Shown: piece after piece, positions 24,999 to 33,197 of the stretch
How the letters are laid out: each line of letters opens with the position of its first letter
Position numbering within the stretch: position 1 is the first letter of the stretch
Assembly (NCBI RefSeq): GCF_003182155.1
Contig: NZ_QGTG01000007.1
Location: 310,001-374,000, forward strand
Length of the DNA stretch: 64,000 nt
DNA from: Chitinophaga sp. S165
GTDB lineage: Bacteria; Bacteroidota; Bacteroidia; Chitinophagales; Chitinophagaceae
Direction: 5' to 3'
The notes under the pieces: generated by a model
Databases searched by the model: none
What the model was told of the DNA's origin: nothing
The model's input: the letters and a program-made list of their open reading frames with translations, nothing else
Made by a program: the position numbers and the translations under genes

Positions 24999-26249
24999 AT
25001 GCTAAAAAAACGAAGGTGGCTGCTACCTGCCATTATTATTCCTGTTCTTGCGATCTGTTATTTTATGTTCTCTGGTAAGGCTGCCGACAGCAGTATTACC
25101 GCCAAAGTACGCAAAGGTAATTTCCGTGATGTGGTAAACAGTTCAGGAGAGCTGCAGGCGGAAAATACCGTGTATATCTCTGCGCCTGCTGATCTCCAGG
25201 CAAACCAGATCTATGATGAGATCAAGATCCAGGATATGGTGGCCGAAGGTTCCCATGTAAAAGAAGGCGATTACATTGCCACATTGGACCCAACGTTGGT
25301 GAATAAACGTATCAGCGATGGGCAGCTATCCTTCGAGAAGTCAAGTTCAACAGTTACTCAAACGGCACTGGATACAGCACTTACTTTAAGGGAGGCTCGT
25401 GATCAGATGACCAATCTGCAATTCCAGATGGAACAGAAGAAACTGGCCCTGGAACTGAGCAAGTACGAGCCTCCCGCTACTATCCGGCAGGCCGAAATTG
25501 ATCTTGAAAAGGCACAGCGAGACCTCGTGCAGATGAAAGATAACTACAAGATCAAACAACAGCAGGCTGCCACAAAAATGATACAGGCACATCGCGAAGC
25601 GGATGAATTCAGCCGGCAAATAGGAAGGCTGGAAGAATTGAAAAGCCGCTTTGTTATTAAAGCGCCAAAGAACGGTTTGCTTGTATACATCAGTGACTGG
25701 GCCAGCGGCGGCAAGAAGAAAACAGGCTCCGTTGTGCGGTCATGGGACCCGCGTGTGGCCATGCTTCCGGACCTTTCAACGATGCTGTCTAAAGTATATA
25801 TTAATGAAGTAGACATCAGTAAAATACATCAGGCGCAAAAGGTTACCATGGGGCTGGATGCATTCCCCGAAGTGAAGATGGAAGGCGTGGTGAAGACGGT
25901 GGCTAATATCGGTGAGACCCGCCCGGGTGCTACTGCCAAAGTTTTTGAAGTCAATATAAAACTCAATAAGGTCGATTCCATTCTCAAACCCGGAATGACC
26001 ACCTCCAATAATATCCTGATAAGTGAATTGCCAGGTAAGCTGATCATTCCACTGGAAGCAGTTTTTGCCAACGGTAAAACCAGTTATGTCTATCTGAGGA
26101 AATCAGGCAATATATCCAAACAACAGGTACGACTGGGCAAGTCCAATGATGAAGAGGTCATTGTTGAAAAGGGGCTGGCTGAAGGAGATGTTGTGTATCT
26201 CTCCGAACCGGCATCAGCAAAAGACATGAAAATAACGACATTAAAATAA
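24999..26249 (+). CDS. HlyD/MacA-type periplasmic adaptor of an efflux pump
   Basis: A 416-residue membrane-fusion protein. An N-terminal anchor (about 6-27) is followed by a lipoyl-type half, a long alpha-helical hairpin (about 110-215, with heptad-like ALELSKYE...QAEIDLEKAQRDL), the second lipoyl half (FVIKAPKNGLLVYI), a beta-barrel and a membrane-proximal domain. It would link an inner-membrane ABC permease to TolC. The permease (4 bp downstream) and TolC genes follow in an operon. Confidence 0.85.
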   Translation: MLKKRRWLLPAIIIPVLAICYFMFSGKAADSSITAKVRKGNFRDVVNSSGELQAENTVYISAPADLQANQIYDEIKIQDMVAEGSHVKEGDYIATLDPTLVNKRISDGQLSFEKSSSTVTQTALDTALTLREARDQMTNLQFQMEQKKLALELSKYEPPATIRQAEIDLEKAQRDLVQMKDNYKIKQQQAATKMIQAHREADEFSRQIGRLEELKSRFVIKAPKNGLLVYISDWASGGKKKTGSVVRSWDPRVAMLPDLSTMLSKVYINEVDISKIHQAQKVTMGLDAFPEVKMEGVVKTVANIGETRPGATAKVFEVNIKLNKVDSILKPGMTTSNNILISELPGKLIIPLEAVFANGKTSYVYLRKSGNISKQQVRLGKSNDEEVIVEKGLAEGDVVYLSEPASAKDMKITTLK

Positions 26250-26253
26250 TGTA

Positions 26254-27606
26254 ATGCTGGACCGCAATTTCAACAATCTCTATATCGCCCTGGATTCTAT
26301 CGGTGCGAACCGGTTGCGTTCTTTCCTCACTGCGCTTGGAATCATTTTTGGTGTGGCTGCCGTTATTGCTATGCTGGCCATTGGCCGCGGCGCGCAGGCC
26401 GAGATCCTCGATCAGATGAAGCTTGTAGGGGTGAATAACATTGTTATCAAACCTAAAGTGGAAGAGAAAAAAGACGAGGACCAACAGCAACAGTCGGACG
26501 ATAAGGAAAGTGCTGCTAAAACAGAAGCTAAAAAGAACCGCTTTTCTAAAGGGCTTAGTCTTGCAGATGCTGAGAGTATCCGCCGCATTATTCCCACTGT
26601 AGCCACTATCAGCCCGGAAATGATACTGGAACAGGATATCATTTACGGCAGTAAAAGCAGCAAGCTGAAAGTAGTGGGAGTGGAACCCGCATTCTTTGAT
26701 ATCAACAATATTAAAATAGGTGAAGGTACCGTATTCAATCAACGGCAACGTGTAGCCGGTGAAGGTGTATGTATTATCGGTAGTGATGTGAAACGTAAGT
26801 TCTTCATCTCGGAAGATCCGATAGGCAAAACAATTAAATGCGGTGCACAATGGCTGAAGATCATCGGCGTAACAGAAGCCAAAACCATCAGCAAATCCAC
26901 TAAAGAAAATCTGGGTATCAGGGACTATAACCTGGATATCTACATACCTATACAAACATCCCTCGTTCGCTACAAGAACCCTTCGTTATACCTGGGTGCC
27001 GGCGACAATGGCATGTTCTTCGGAAGAAGTAATGAAGCACCTGAAAACAAGATCTTCCATCAGCTGGACCAACTTGTGATACAGGTACATGCAGCGGAAT
27101 CATTGTCAGAATCGGCTACTATCATCAGCCGCATGTTACGCCGCCGGCATAATGACGTGCTTGACTTTGAGATCACCATTCCCGAACAATTGCTGAAACA
27201 GCAACAGAAGACAAAAGACGTATTCAATATCGTACTAAGCGCCATTGCAGGTATTTCCCTGCTGGTAGGAGGGATCGGTATCATGAATATCATGCTGGCC
27301 TCTGTGCTGGAACGTACCCGTGAGATCGGTATCCGTATGGCATTGGGCGCCCAGAAAAAAGACATTGTAATGCAATTCCTGTTTGAGGCGGTACTGATCA
27401 GTCTTACCGGTGGGGTGATCGGTGTTATACTCGGTGTGTCGGGTGCTTATCTGGTAGATAAACTTGCCGACATCCACACAATTGTATCAGCGATATCCAT
27501 CATCCTGTCCTTCGTGCTGGCATCTGCCGTAGGACTCATCTTTGGCATTTCTCCTGCCCGCAAGGCGGCTCATAAGAACCCGATAGAATGTTTGCGACAT
27601 GACTAA
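26254..27606 (+). CDS. MacB-like ABC transporter permease without ATPase domain
   Basis: A 450-residue FtsX/MacB-type permease. Its first helix is at about 22-46 (FLTALGIIFGVAAVIAMLAIG), then comes a large periplasmic domain with a charged Gln/Glu/Lys insert (about 70-95), and three C-terminal helices at about 325-445. The motif RTREIGIRMALGA is the FtsX-superfamily coupling segment. MacB itself has a fused N-terminal ATPase, missing here, and no ATPase gene is adjacent. It overlaps the next gene by 8 bp. Confidence 0.85.
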   Translation: MLDRNFNNLYIALDSIGANRLRSFLTALGIIFGVAAVIAMLAIGRGAQAEILDQMKLVGVNNIVIKPKVEEKKDEDQQQQSDDKESAAKTEAKKNRFSKGLSLADAESIRRIIPTVATISPEMILEQDIIYGSKSSKLKVVGVEPAFFDINNIKIGEGTVFNQRQRVAGEGVCIIGSDVKRKFFISEDPIGKTIKCGAQWLKIIGVTEAKTISKSTKENLGIRDYNLDIYIPIQTSLVRYKNPSLYLGAGDNGMFFGRSNEAPENKIFHQLDQLVIQVHAAESLSESATIISRMLRRRHNDVLDFEITIPEQLLKQQQKTKDVFNIVLSAIAGISLLVGGIGIMNIMLASVLERTREIGIRMALGAQKKDIVMQFLFEAVLISLTGGVIGVILGVSGAYLVDKLADIHTIVSAISIILSFVLASAVGLIFGISPARKAAHKNPIECLRHD

Positions 27607-29074
27607 AATACCTATTCTGTTTACTATTTGCGGATTATTCACCGTTACTGTTACCCACGCGCAACAAACATTGTCCTTACATGGTGTTGTGCAACAGGCG
27701 CAGCAACAATCGCCCTCTTATTATAAAGCCCGCAGCAGTGCGTTAAACAGCCTGTATGCGTATAAATACTATGTTTCCGGCCGCCGTCCGCAATTAAAAT
27801 TGGAGGCAACCAACAACAGTAGCTTTCTTGGTAACATTGAGAGCATCCGTCAACCGGATGGTACTTACGCTTTCAGCCGTAGCTCTTATTCTTCTACCTT
27901 TACCAGTCTTGTAGCTGATCAGATTGTACCGTTCACCGGAGGACAACTGTCTGTAGCTACCAATCTTCAACGTAATGACGTATTTGATCCTACTTCAGCT
28001 GTCAGCTATCTGTCCACTCCTTTCTCTGTAAGTTATGCGCAACCGATGCTATTGTATAATCCTTATCGCTGGGATGCGCGCATACGGCCATTGCTATACG
28101 AAGAGTCGAAAAAGCAATATGTGGAAGCGCTGGAGAATACTGGGCTGCAAGCATCGGGGTATTTCTTTGATGCCCTGATGGCGCAACAACAGGAGCTGAT
28201 CCTCCAGCAGAACGTAGACAATACCGATACGCTGTACCGCATATCAAAGGGCAGGTTTGAGCTGGGAAAGATCGCTGAGAATGAGCTGTTGCAAATAGAA
28301 CTGAACCTGCTGAATGCCCGCAACAACCTGGAACAGTCAACACTGAATAAGGAGATTGCTTACAGGCAGCTAACGCAATTCCTATCGTTACCGAAGGGTA
28401 CGAGCGTACAGGTATCACTGCCAGATACAATACCATCATTGCAGATCCCGCTGGATGTTGCTCAACGTGAAGCACAGGACAACAGACAGGCTGTACTGTC
28501 GTTCCGCCGTCAGCGTTTGGAGGCAGAACAGGAAGTGGCTGAAGCCCGGGGTAATAACAGTTATCAGTTAAATCTCTCTGCCAACTTCGGACAGGCGCGG
28601 CAGGGGAATAGTTTTAAGAATGCATATGGTGGTGGTAATTTACAGCAAAACCAGTTATTGGTTGTCGGGCTCTCCATCCCGATCATCGATTGGGGAAAAG
28701 CACGTAACAGGATCAGACAGGCGAAAGCGAACCAGGAACTGGTGGAAGTTGACATTCAGCAGCAGGAGCGCAATTTCGAACAGGAGATCTATCTGCAAAC
28801 ACAACAATTCAATATTCAGCGTAAACTGCTTGAAAGTGCTGCCAAAGCAGATACTATTGCAAAGCAACGTTATGAGATCACCAAGCAGCGTTACTACATC
28901 GGAAAAATATCCATCACTGACCTGAACCTTGCCCAACAAGAGAAGAACCAGGCTAATCAGAACTACATAAATGCACTGCGTTCTTTCTGGACGTCTTACT
29001 ACACAGTAAGGTTGCTCACGCTATATGACTTTGAGAAGTCGCAGAAGATAAAATATGAGTTCGCGGAAAAATAA
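27599..29074 (+). CDS. TolC family outer-membrane efflux protein
   Basis: A 491-residue protein with a signal peptide (ending THAQ at about 20-23) and two copies of the OEP helical region: long helices with LNARNNLEQSTLNKEIAYRQL and the second half QQQERNFEQEIYLQTQQFN. TolC-type trimers form the outer-membrane duct. Coding starts 8 bp before the permease gene ends, indicating translational coupling in the adaptor-permease-TolC operon. Confidence 0.88.
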   Translation: MTKIPILFTICGLFTVTVTHAQQTLSLHGVVQQAQQQSPSYYKARSSALNSLYAYKYYVSGRRPQLKLEATNNSSFLGNIESIRQPDGTYAFSRSSYSSTFTSLVADQIVPFTGGQLSVATNLQRNDVFDPTSAVSYLSTPFSVSYAQPMLLYNPYRWDARIRPLLYEESKKQYVEALENTGLQASGYFFDALMAQQQELILQQNVDNTDTLYRISKGRFELGKIAENELLQIELNLLNARNNLEQSTLNKEIAYRQLTQFLSLPKGTSVQVSLPDTIPSLQIPLDVAQREAQDNRQAVLSFRRQRLEAEQEVAEARGNNSYQLNLSANFGQARQGNSFKNAYGGGNLQQNQLLVVGLSIPIIDWGKARNRIRQAKANQELVEVDIQQQERNFEQEIYLQTQQFNIQRKLLESAAKADTIAKQRYEITKQRYYIGKISITDLNLAQQEKNQANQNYINALRSFWTSYYTVRLLTLYDFEKSQKIKYEFAEK

Positions 29075-29110
29075 AACCGGACTTGGCATTATTTTTTCTA
29101 CTCGCTTGAT

Positions 29111-29713
29111 ATGAAGCGACATGCAGGTTACACCGTTATAATTATCTTTCTGATCATCTTCCTTGCCCTGAGTTATTCCAGGCAGCAGAAACGTGTAAAG
29201 CAGGTACTATCAGAAAATGAGCGGTTATTGAACGAGAACCGTGATCTCAGGCACTCGCTTGATGTAAACAGTAATACGGCCCGTCAGATTGCCGACAGGA
29301 GCGAAGTGCGTGAACGTACTGAAGGTACGTTTGTCGAAAGACGTACGTATTATCGTCGTAACTGGAAACAGTTCATTGCTGTAACTACCAGCGATTACCG
29401 CACGGGCTTTCTTGGAGGTATCAAAGACTTACAGGTCATTGTACGGAATCAATCTGAGTATCCGCTGGATAACGTCGTAGTCTCTGTTGACTATATGCGG
29501 GGAAGTGGCGAAGTCTTCAAAACCGAGCAATATACCATCAATGACGTGCCTGCAAAGGGCTCAAAATCCGTTGATGCATCTTCCAGCCGTAAAGGGCAGA
29601 AGGTCGCTATAAAGCTTCTCAGTATTACCAGCCAGCCAATGAACTTCTGCTGGTCTGCAAACAAACCGACTGCTCCCGGTAATCCCGATCCTTATTTGTG
29701 TACTCCTCAGTAG
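29111..29713 (+). CDS. Membrane-anchored protein with coiled coil and FxLYD-like domain
   Basis: A 200-residue protein with one N-terminal membrane helix (about 7-22), a short coiled coil (VKQVLSENERLLNENRDLR, about 30-48), a basic linker and a beta domain (about 95-190). The run LQVIVRNQSEYPLDNVVVSVDY resembles the FxLYD/DUF3426 type of extracytoplasmic domain. Two Cys lie near the end. It comes 36 bp after tolC, so it may belong to the efflux operon, but its role is unknown. Confidence 0.65.
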   Translation: MKRHAGYTVIIIFLIIFLALSYSRQQKRVKQVLSENERLLNENRDLRHSLDVNSNTARQIADRSEVRERTEGTFVERRTYYRRNWKQFIAVTTSDYRTGFLGGIKDLQVIVRNQSEYPLDNVVVSVDYMRGSGEVFKTEQYTINDVPAKGSKSVDASSSRKGQKVAIKLLSITSQPMNFCWSANKPTAPGNPDPYLCTPQ

Positions 29714-29725
29714 TAAGCTGTAATA

Positions 29726-29860
29726 ATGTCACAGTTTAAGGCCTTGTCAAACAAGCGTCGAAGAAGCATCGAAGAAGCGTCGAAGAAGCATCGAAGAAGC
29801 GTCGAAGAAGCATCGAAGAAGCGTCGAAGAAGCGGTATTGCTGAAACAGGCACTTGGTAG
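29726..29860 (+). CDS. Possible 44-residue basic repeat peptide
   Basis: The ATG at 29726 opens a frame to TAG at 29858-29860 that runs straight through the tandem repeat without a stop. The peptide starts MSQFKALSNKRRRSIEEASK and repeats an 11-residue unit of the type KKxRRSxEEAS, rich in Arg/Lys/Glu and probably helical. It could be chance, because the 11-bp repeat has no stop in any frame. There is no known homologue to my knowledge. Confidence 0.2.
   Translation: MSQFKALSNKRRRSIEEASKKHRRSVEEASKKRRRSGIAETGTW
29761..29826 (+). repeat. Tandem repeat, six 11-bp units AAGAAGCRTCG
   Basis: Three perfect copies of a 22-bp unit, made of two 11-mers that differ only at position 8 (A, G, A, G, A, G). 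Partial units flank it from 29750 to about 29834. Confidence 0.95.
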
Positions 29861-29923
29861 AGCTTTATGTCATTTTGTCTTTCTTGAATATACTAGTCGC
29901 AATGCTTCATGAGTGGGCGATAC

Positions 29924-30083
29924 GCGGCGGTACCAGTATGGGACTGCGGGCTGATGCCCCTTTTCGAGGCCTGCTATCAGGCTTTATCAAACGTTTGGGC
30001 TGTTTGAGCGCTATGTAACCCCTATCAAACGTTTCGGGCTCTCAAATGGGCGAAGGCCCGCAGTCTCCATCTGGCCCCGCCGC
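29924..30083. repeat. 160-bp element with 28-bp imperfect inverted ends
   Basis: The ends 29924-29951 and 30056-30083 match as inverted repeats at 22 of 28 positions, with 7 and 10 perfect base pairs at the outer and inner edges. Inside are smaller hairpins: GGGC-TGAT-GCCC near 29949 and GCCTG-CTAT-CAGGC at 29969-29982. It could be a miniature mobile element or a structured RNA. Confidence 0.5.
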
Positions 30084-30270
30084 TGCTTCATAATGGTCAT
30101 TGCTACCTTTCTTTCCTCAAAAGTATACACCGCAAAATGGTCATTTACAACTTTCTATGATCGTATATAGATCATATGTAAACTAATATGGACTTACTAT
30201 TAATGTCTTATAAAGTAAGTATTTAAATTTAGTGCTGTGGAGTCGCTACCATAGCCTGTTATCAGAGATG

Positions 30271-30337
30271 TCCCATATATGTCCCATATATATCCCATAT
30301 TTAAGAGGTATGGGATATATATGGGACATATACGGGA
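30271..30337. repeat. Large hairpin of TCCCATATAT repeats
   Basis: Arms 30271-30299 and 30309-30337 pair at 28 of 29 positions. Each arm contains 11-bp-spaced copies of TCCCATATAT, inverted in the second arm. It lies 180 bp upstream of the GNAT gene. Confidence 0.85.
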
Positions 30338-30515
30338 AAACTATGAGTTGTTTATGAGTTATTAGAAAGATCAGGTACTATCAGGAAGCATTTTATACCG
30401 GTTCAGAAGGCTGTTTATGCCGTCAGTCAGCATTAGGCGTAAGATTGGAAGTAACGCCGCAGGTTATGTCCCATCCGAAGCTGATAAAACCAGCCCGGTA
30501 CAGCATTACTTGAAT

Positions 30516-30523
30516 TACCTTTG
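30516..30523 (+). promoter_or_regulatory. TACCTTTG -7 box, five bases before the GNAT ATG
   Basis: A TAnnTTTG match with leaderless spacing to the ATG at 30529. Confidence 0.45.
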
Positions 30524-30528
30524 CGTGG

Positions 30529-31050
30529 ATGTTAACGATTCGGAATTTAATATCCCCGGTAACCATACCGGATAATGTTGCAGCGCTATACGAGCAGGCA
30601 TTTCCGCACGAAGAAAGGCGTAATCTGCCAGCACAGCAATTGTTGCTGAATAATGGCGCATTGCGGCTGGCATTGCTTGAGAATGATGAGGTATATGCCG
30701 GTTTCGTGTTTTACTGGCAGCTGACTGATTTTGTGTTCGTAGAACATTTTGCTATAGCGCTGGAAATGAGGGGTAGTGGAATCGGTAGTCGAGTAATGCG
30801 ATTGATGGAACAGAAGTATCCACGTATCGTGCTGGAAGTAGAGCCACCGCATTCTGATGATGCGGTAAGGCGTATCAGGTTTTATGAAGGACTGGGCTTT
30901 AAAGCTTATGCATATCCCTATCTGCAGCCTCCTTACCAGGTGGGAGGGGCGCCGCTTAACATGCTGTTAATGCAAAAAGGTATGTCCCCGGAGGAACATA
31001 CCTTCACAAAAATCAATAGTGAAATTTATCTTGAAGTCTATGGCTGCTAG
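30529..31050 (+). CDS. GNAT family N-acetyltransferase
   Basis: A 173-residue acetyltransferase. The acetyl-CoA loop EMRGSGIGSRVM (about 79-90) fits the R/Q-x-x-G-x-G/A consensus, preceded by the strand VFVEHFAI. RRIRFYEGLGFKAY is the usual late helix and strand. The substrate is unknown. It ends 8 bp from the convergent DUF6600 gene. Confidence 0.85.
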   Translation: MLTIRNLISPVTIPDNVAALYEQAFPHEERRNLPAQQLLLNNGALRLALLENDEVYAGFVFYWQLTDFVFVEHFAIALEMRGSGIGSRVMRLMEQKYPRIVLEVEPPHSDDAVRRIRFYEGLGFKAYAYPYLQPPYQVGGAPLNMLLMQKGMSPEEHTFTKINSEIYLEVYGC

Positions 31051-31058
31051 TTAAGCCG

Positions 31059-32540
31059 TTACCCTCTGTTGCCTCGTTCACCACGGGTAGCCGGAGCGGA
31101 ACGTTGAGGAGCTGCCTGTTGCTGTTGCCTCGGTTGCGGTTGCATCTGAGGACGTGGCGCCGGCTGCATCTGACGTGGCTGTGGCATTGCCTGACGAGGT
31201 TGAGCCTGTGGCTGCGGACGCTGCATCTGCGGTTGTGGCGGCCTGCTGGTCGGACCAGGGGCCGGAGTCGGCGTCATCGGACGAGGCGCTGGCATATTGA
31301 CACGGTCAGGTCTTGGATTATTGTTAACCGGATTAGCTGATGACGGTGGCGTAGCCGGTCTTGTAACTGGTGCAGACGGTGCCGGTGTGGCAGGTCTGGT
31401 TACAGGTGCAGACGGTGCCGGCGTAACCGGTCTGGTAGCCGGATTTGAAGGCCTTACGTTATTGTCCGGGCGGCCATCATTATTCCTGTCAAAGTCCGGT
31501 CTGTTAGTACGGGGATCATTAATCCTACCGGGAACATTGCTGTTATTCCTGTCTGGAACATTGTTGTTGCTTCTGTCCGGAATGTTGCCAGGACGGGTGA
31601 TACCCCTGTCTATCGTTCTGCCTGGCAGGGTATTATCAGCCCTGCCGTCGTTGTTCCTGTCTATGACGTTATCCGGACGACCATCATTATTCCTGTCTAC
31701 ACGTACTGTTCTGCCGGGAGTATTAGGTCTGTCGGAATTGTTCCTGTCGTTATTATCACGGCCGCCGTTGGTAATTGCGTTACCTGAACGTGAAGGACGT
31801 AATGAAGATGCCTGCGGGCGGTACATCCTTACCTGGTCACGGTCAACAGTTGCACGACCGGGACGGTTATCGCTCACTACACGTACCGGACGGATCTCGT
31901 TACGGGTGTAACGTTCCACGTCACGGGTAGCAGGGCCACGGTAGTATGTCCGGTTATTGATGATAGTCGTATTGTTGATGATGGTGGTATTGTTATACAC
32001 ATTTACACGTCTGCCTCTATCCACATAATACCGGTGTACGTAAGGGCTGGTGATGTACTGACAAGGTACGAAAGACCAGTATCCGACAGGGATATTGAAG
32101 CTTACGCCTATTGTCATACCCGGTCCTAAAGGCGCCCATCCGTAATAGTCGGGGCTGTTCCTCCAACTTACCCATGCAGGTCCCCATTCGGTGCCTGGTA
32201 CCCACATCCAGCCATAGGCATCATCGAAAGCCCAGCGGCCGTAGTGGAAGGGGGCCCATCCCCAGTCATAATCGGAAACCCATGTCCAGCCGTAGTCGGA
32301 ATATACCCAGTGACCGGCGGTGGAGTAAGGTTGGAAGTCAGGACCTGCGTTAGGGATCCATACCTGACCGTAGCTACCATAGCTGGTCCAGCGGCCGTAT
32401 GGGCTCAGGGCATCGTAGAAGCCTGATATAGAAACCTGTGCCTGCTGTGGGGCTGACCGCGAAGTGGCGCATGATACGCCCGTAACAGCCATTAAAACAG
32501 CAACTACAGAGAGGGTGATATAATGTTTTATGTTTTTCAT
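31059..32540 (-). CDS. DUF6600 lipoprotein with Ca-loop-like and Pro-rich repeats
   Basis: A 493-residue protein. The lipobox GVSC (Cys24) is followed by an aromatic repeat region (about 40-165) of Tyr/Trp/Gly units such as YGWTWVSDYDWGWAPFHYG, which defines DUF6600. Residues 240-360 are Asn/Asp/Arg-rich and carry three DxNxDGxxD loops (282-290, 294-302, 351-359) of the dockerin/TSP3 calcium-binding type. Then come TRPATPAPSAPV repeats and a Gln/Pro/Arg-rich tail. It is probably a surface or periplasmic structural lipoprotein; function unknown. Confidence 0.78.
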   Translation of the reverse strand: MKNIKHYITLSVVAVLMAVTGVSCATSRSAPQQAQVSISGFYDALSPYGRWTSYGSYGQVWIPNAGPDFQPYSTAGHWVYSDYGWTWVSDYDWGWAPFHYGRWAFDDAYGWMWVPGTEWGPAWVSWRNSPDYYGWAPLGPGMTIGVSFNIPVGYWSFVPCQYITSPYVHRYYVDRGRRVNVYNNTTIINNTTIINNRTYYRGPATRDVERYTRNEIRPVRVVSDNRPGRATVDRDQVRMYRPQASSLRPSRSGNAITNGGRDNNDRNNSDRPNTPGRTVRVDRNNDGRPDNVIDRNNDGRADNTLPGRTIDRGITRPGNIPDRSNNNVPDRNNSNVPGRINDPRTNRPDFDRNNDGRPDNNVRPSNPATRPVTPAPSAPVTRPATPAPSAPVTRPATPPSSANPVNNNPRPDRVNMPAPRPMTPTPAPGPTSRPPQPQMQRPQPQAQPRQAMPQPRQMQPAPRPQMQPQPRQQQQAAPQRSAPATRGERGNRG

Positions 32541-33197
32541 ATCTGATTGTTTTAAAAAGGGTGTGGCAACTTATAATTTGTCCCGAAACGAAGTTTGTAT
32601 AGCGATTAGTTCTAGAAGACCGTAAGTTTTAATTGTGAAGAATGCGTGGTATGATAACAGTTGATCAATTGTTAAGGCTGAAAGCTGGCCTGCGCATCTA
32701 TCTATTTTGATGTAACGGTGTCAGATTGTTAGCTTGACTCAAATAAATCAATATCTGTGCCTGAAACCCTGATTCCTTGTCTACAGAGGGTTTGATCAGT
32801 TTGGTAGGGCGTTTTTTTAGCAAATCCTTCACAAAAACCGTTAAAAAAATGTTAGTGAAAAGCCGGGACTGATATGGGAGGAAGATGAGTGGGAGAGGGA
32901 TGAGGCAGTTAGTACGGCTAACCATTAGTGGTATTTCTAATATCATGAATCGCTTATAATAAAAAAATATTATCTATCGATGAGTGGTGGTCGTGTATAA
33001 GTTAAAAACGCTATCTTGCAGAATACATTCTTCGCCTAACACTTTAAGAACTAATTGACTTACAATTGATAATTAAAGTCTGTGGATGATCGTCCATGGT
33101 AGGCTTTACTATTTTTTGAATTTCCCCTATTAACAATTACCTTTGCGCCAAATTTAATAAACCGCTCATTTTAAGCATTTATAAACCTCTTAAAAAT
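32541..33197. other. 657-bp gap between the DUF6600 lipoprotein and atpD
   Basis: A diverging intergenic region. The only clear element is the atpD promoter at 33115-33145 and a leader of about 50 bases. A possible 82-codon minus-strand frame at 32698-32946 lacks a plausible start context or protein-like composition. No RNA gene was recognised. Confidence 0.5.
33115..33145 (+). promoter_or_regulatory. Complete Bacteroidota-type promoter of atpD
   Basis: TTTG at 33115-33118, a 19-base spacer, then TACCTTTG at 33138-33145. This is the best full promoter in the window, leaving a leader of about 50 bases before atpD. Confidence 0.65.

Larger units (their letters stand above)
29714..30528. other. 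815-bp repeat-rich gap without a confident gene
   Basis: The gap holds, in order: an 11-bp tandem repeat inside a 44-codon open frame; a 160-bp inverted-repeat element with an internal direct repeat TATCAAACGTTT (29985 and 30023); a small dyad TATGATC-N7-GATCATA (30156-30176); and a 29-bp-arm hairpin (30271-30337). No tRNA or long ORF. Confidence 0.7.

Noticed and set aside
26158..26955. 265-codon minus-strand open frame
   Set aside because: It lies fully antisense to the adaptor and permease genes, whose protein families are clear. The translation is a Phe/Tyr-rich shadow without a domain.
30241..30340. Possible CRISPR-like array
   Set aside because: The 11-bp blocks lack unique spacers of normal length and form one inverted hairpin; no cas gene is present.
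31297..31911. 204-codon plus-strand open frame rich in Leu and Gly
   Set aside because: It is the reverse complement of the Pro/Arg/Asn repeats of the DUF6600 gene; repetitive DNA keeps all frames open.
32698..32946. 82-codon minus-strand frame in the atpD upstream gap
   Set aside because: No initiation context, no family resemblance, and A/T-rich intergenic composition.
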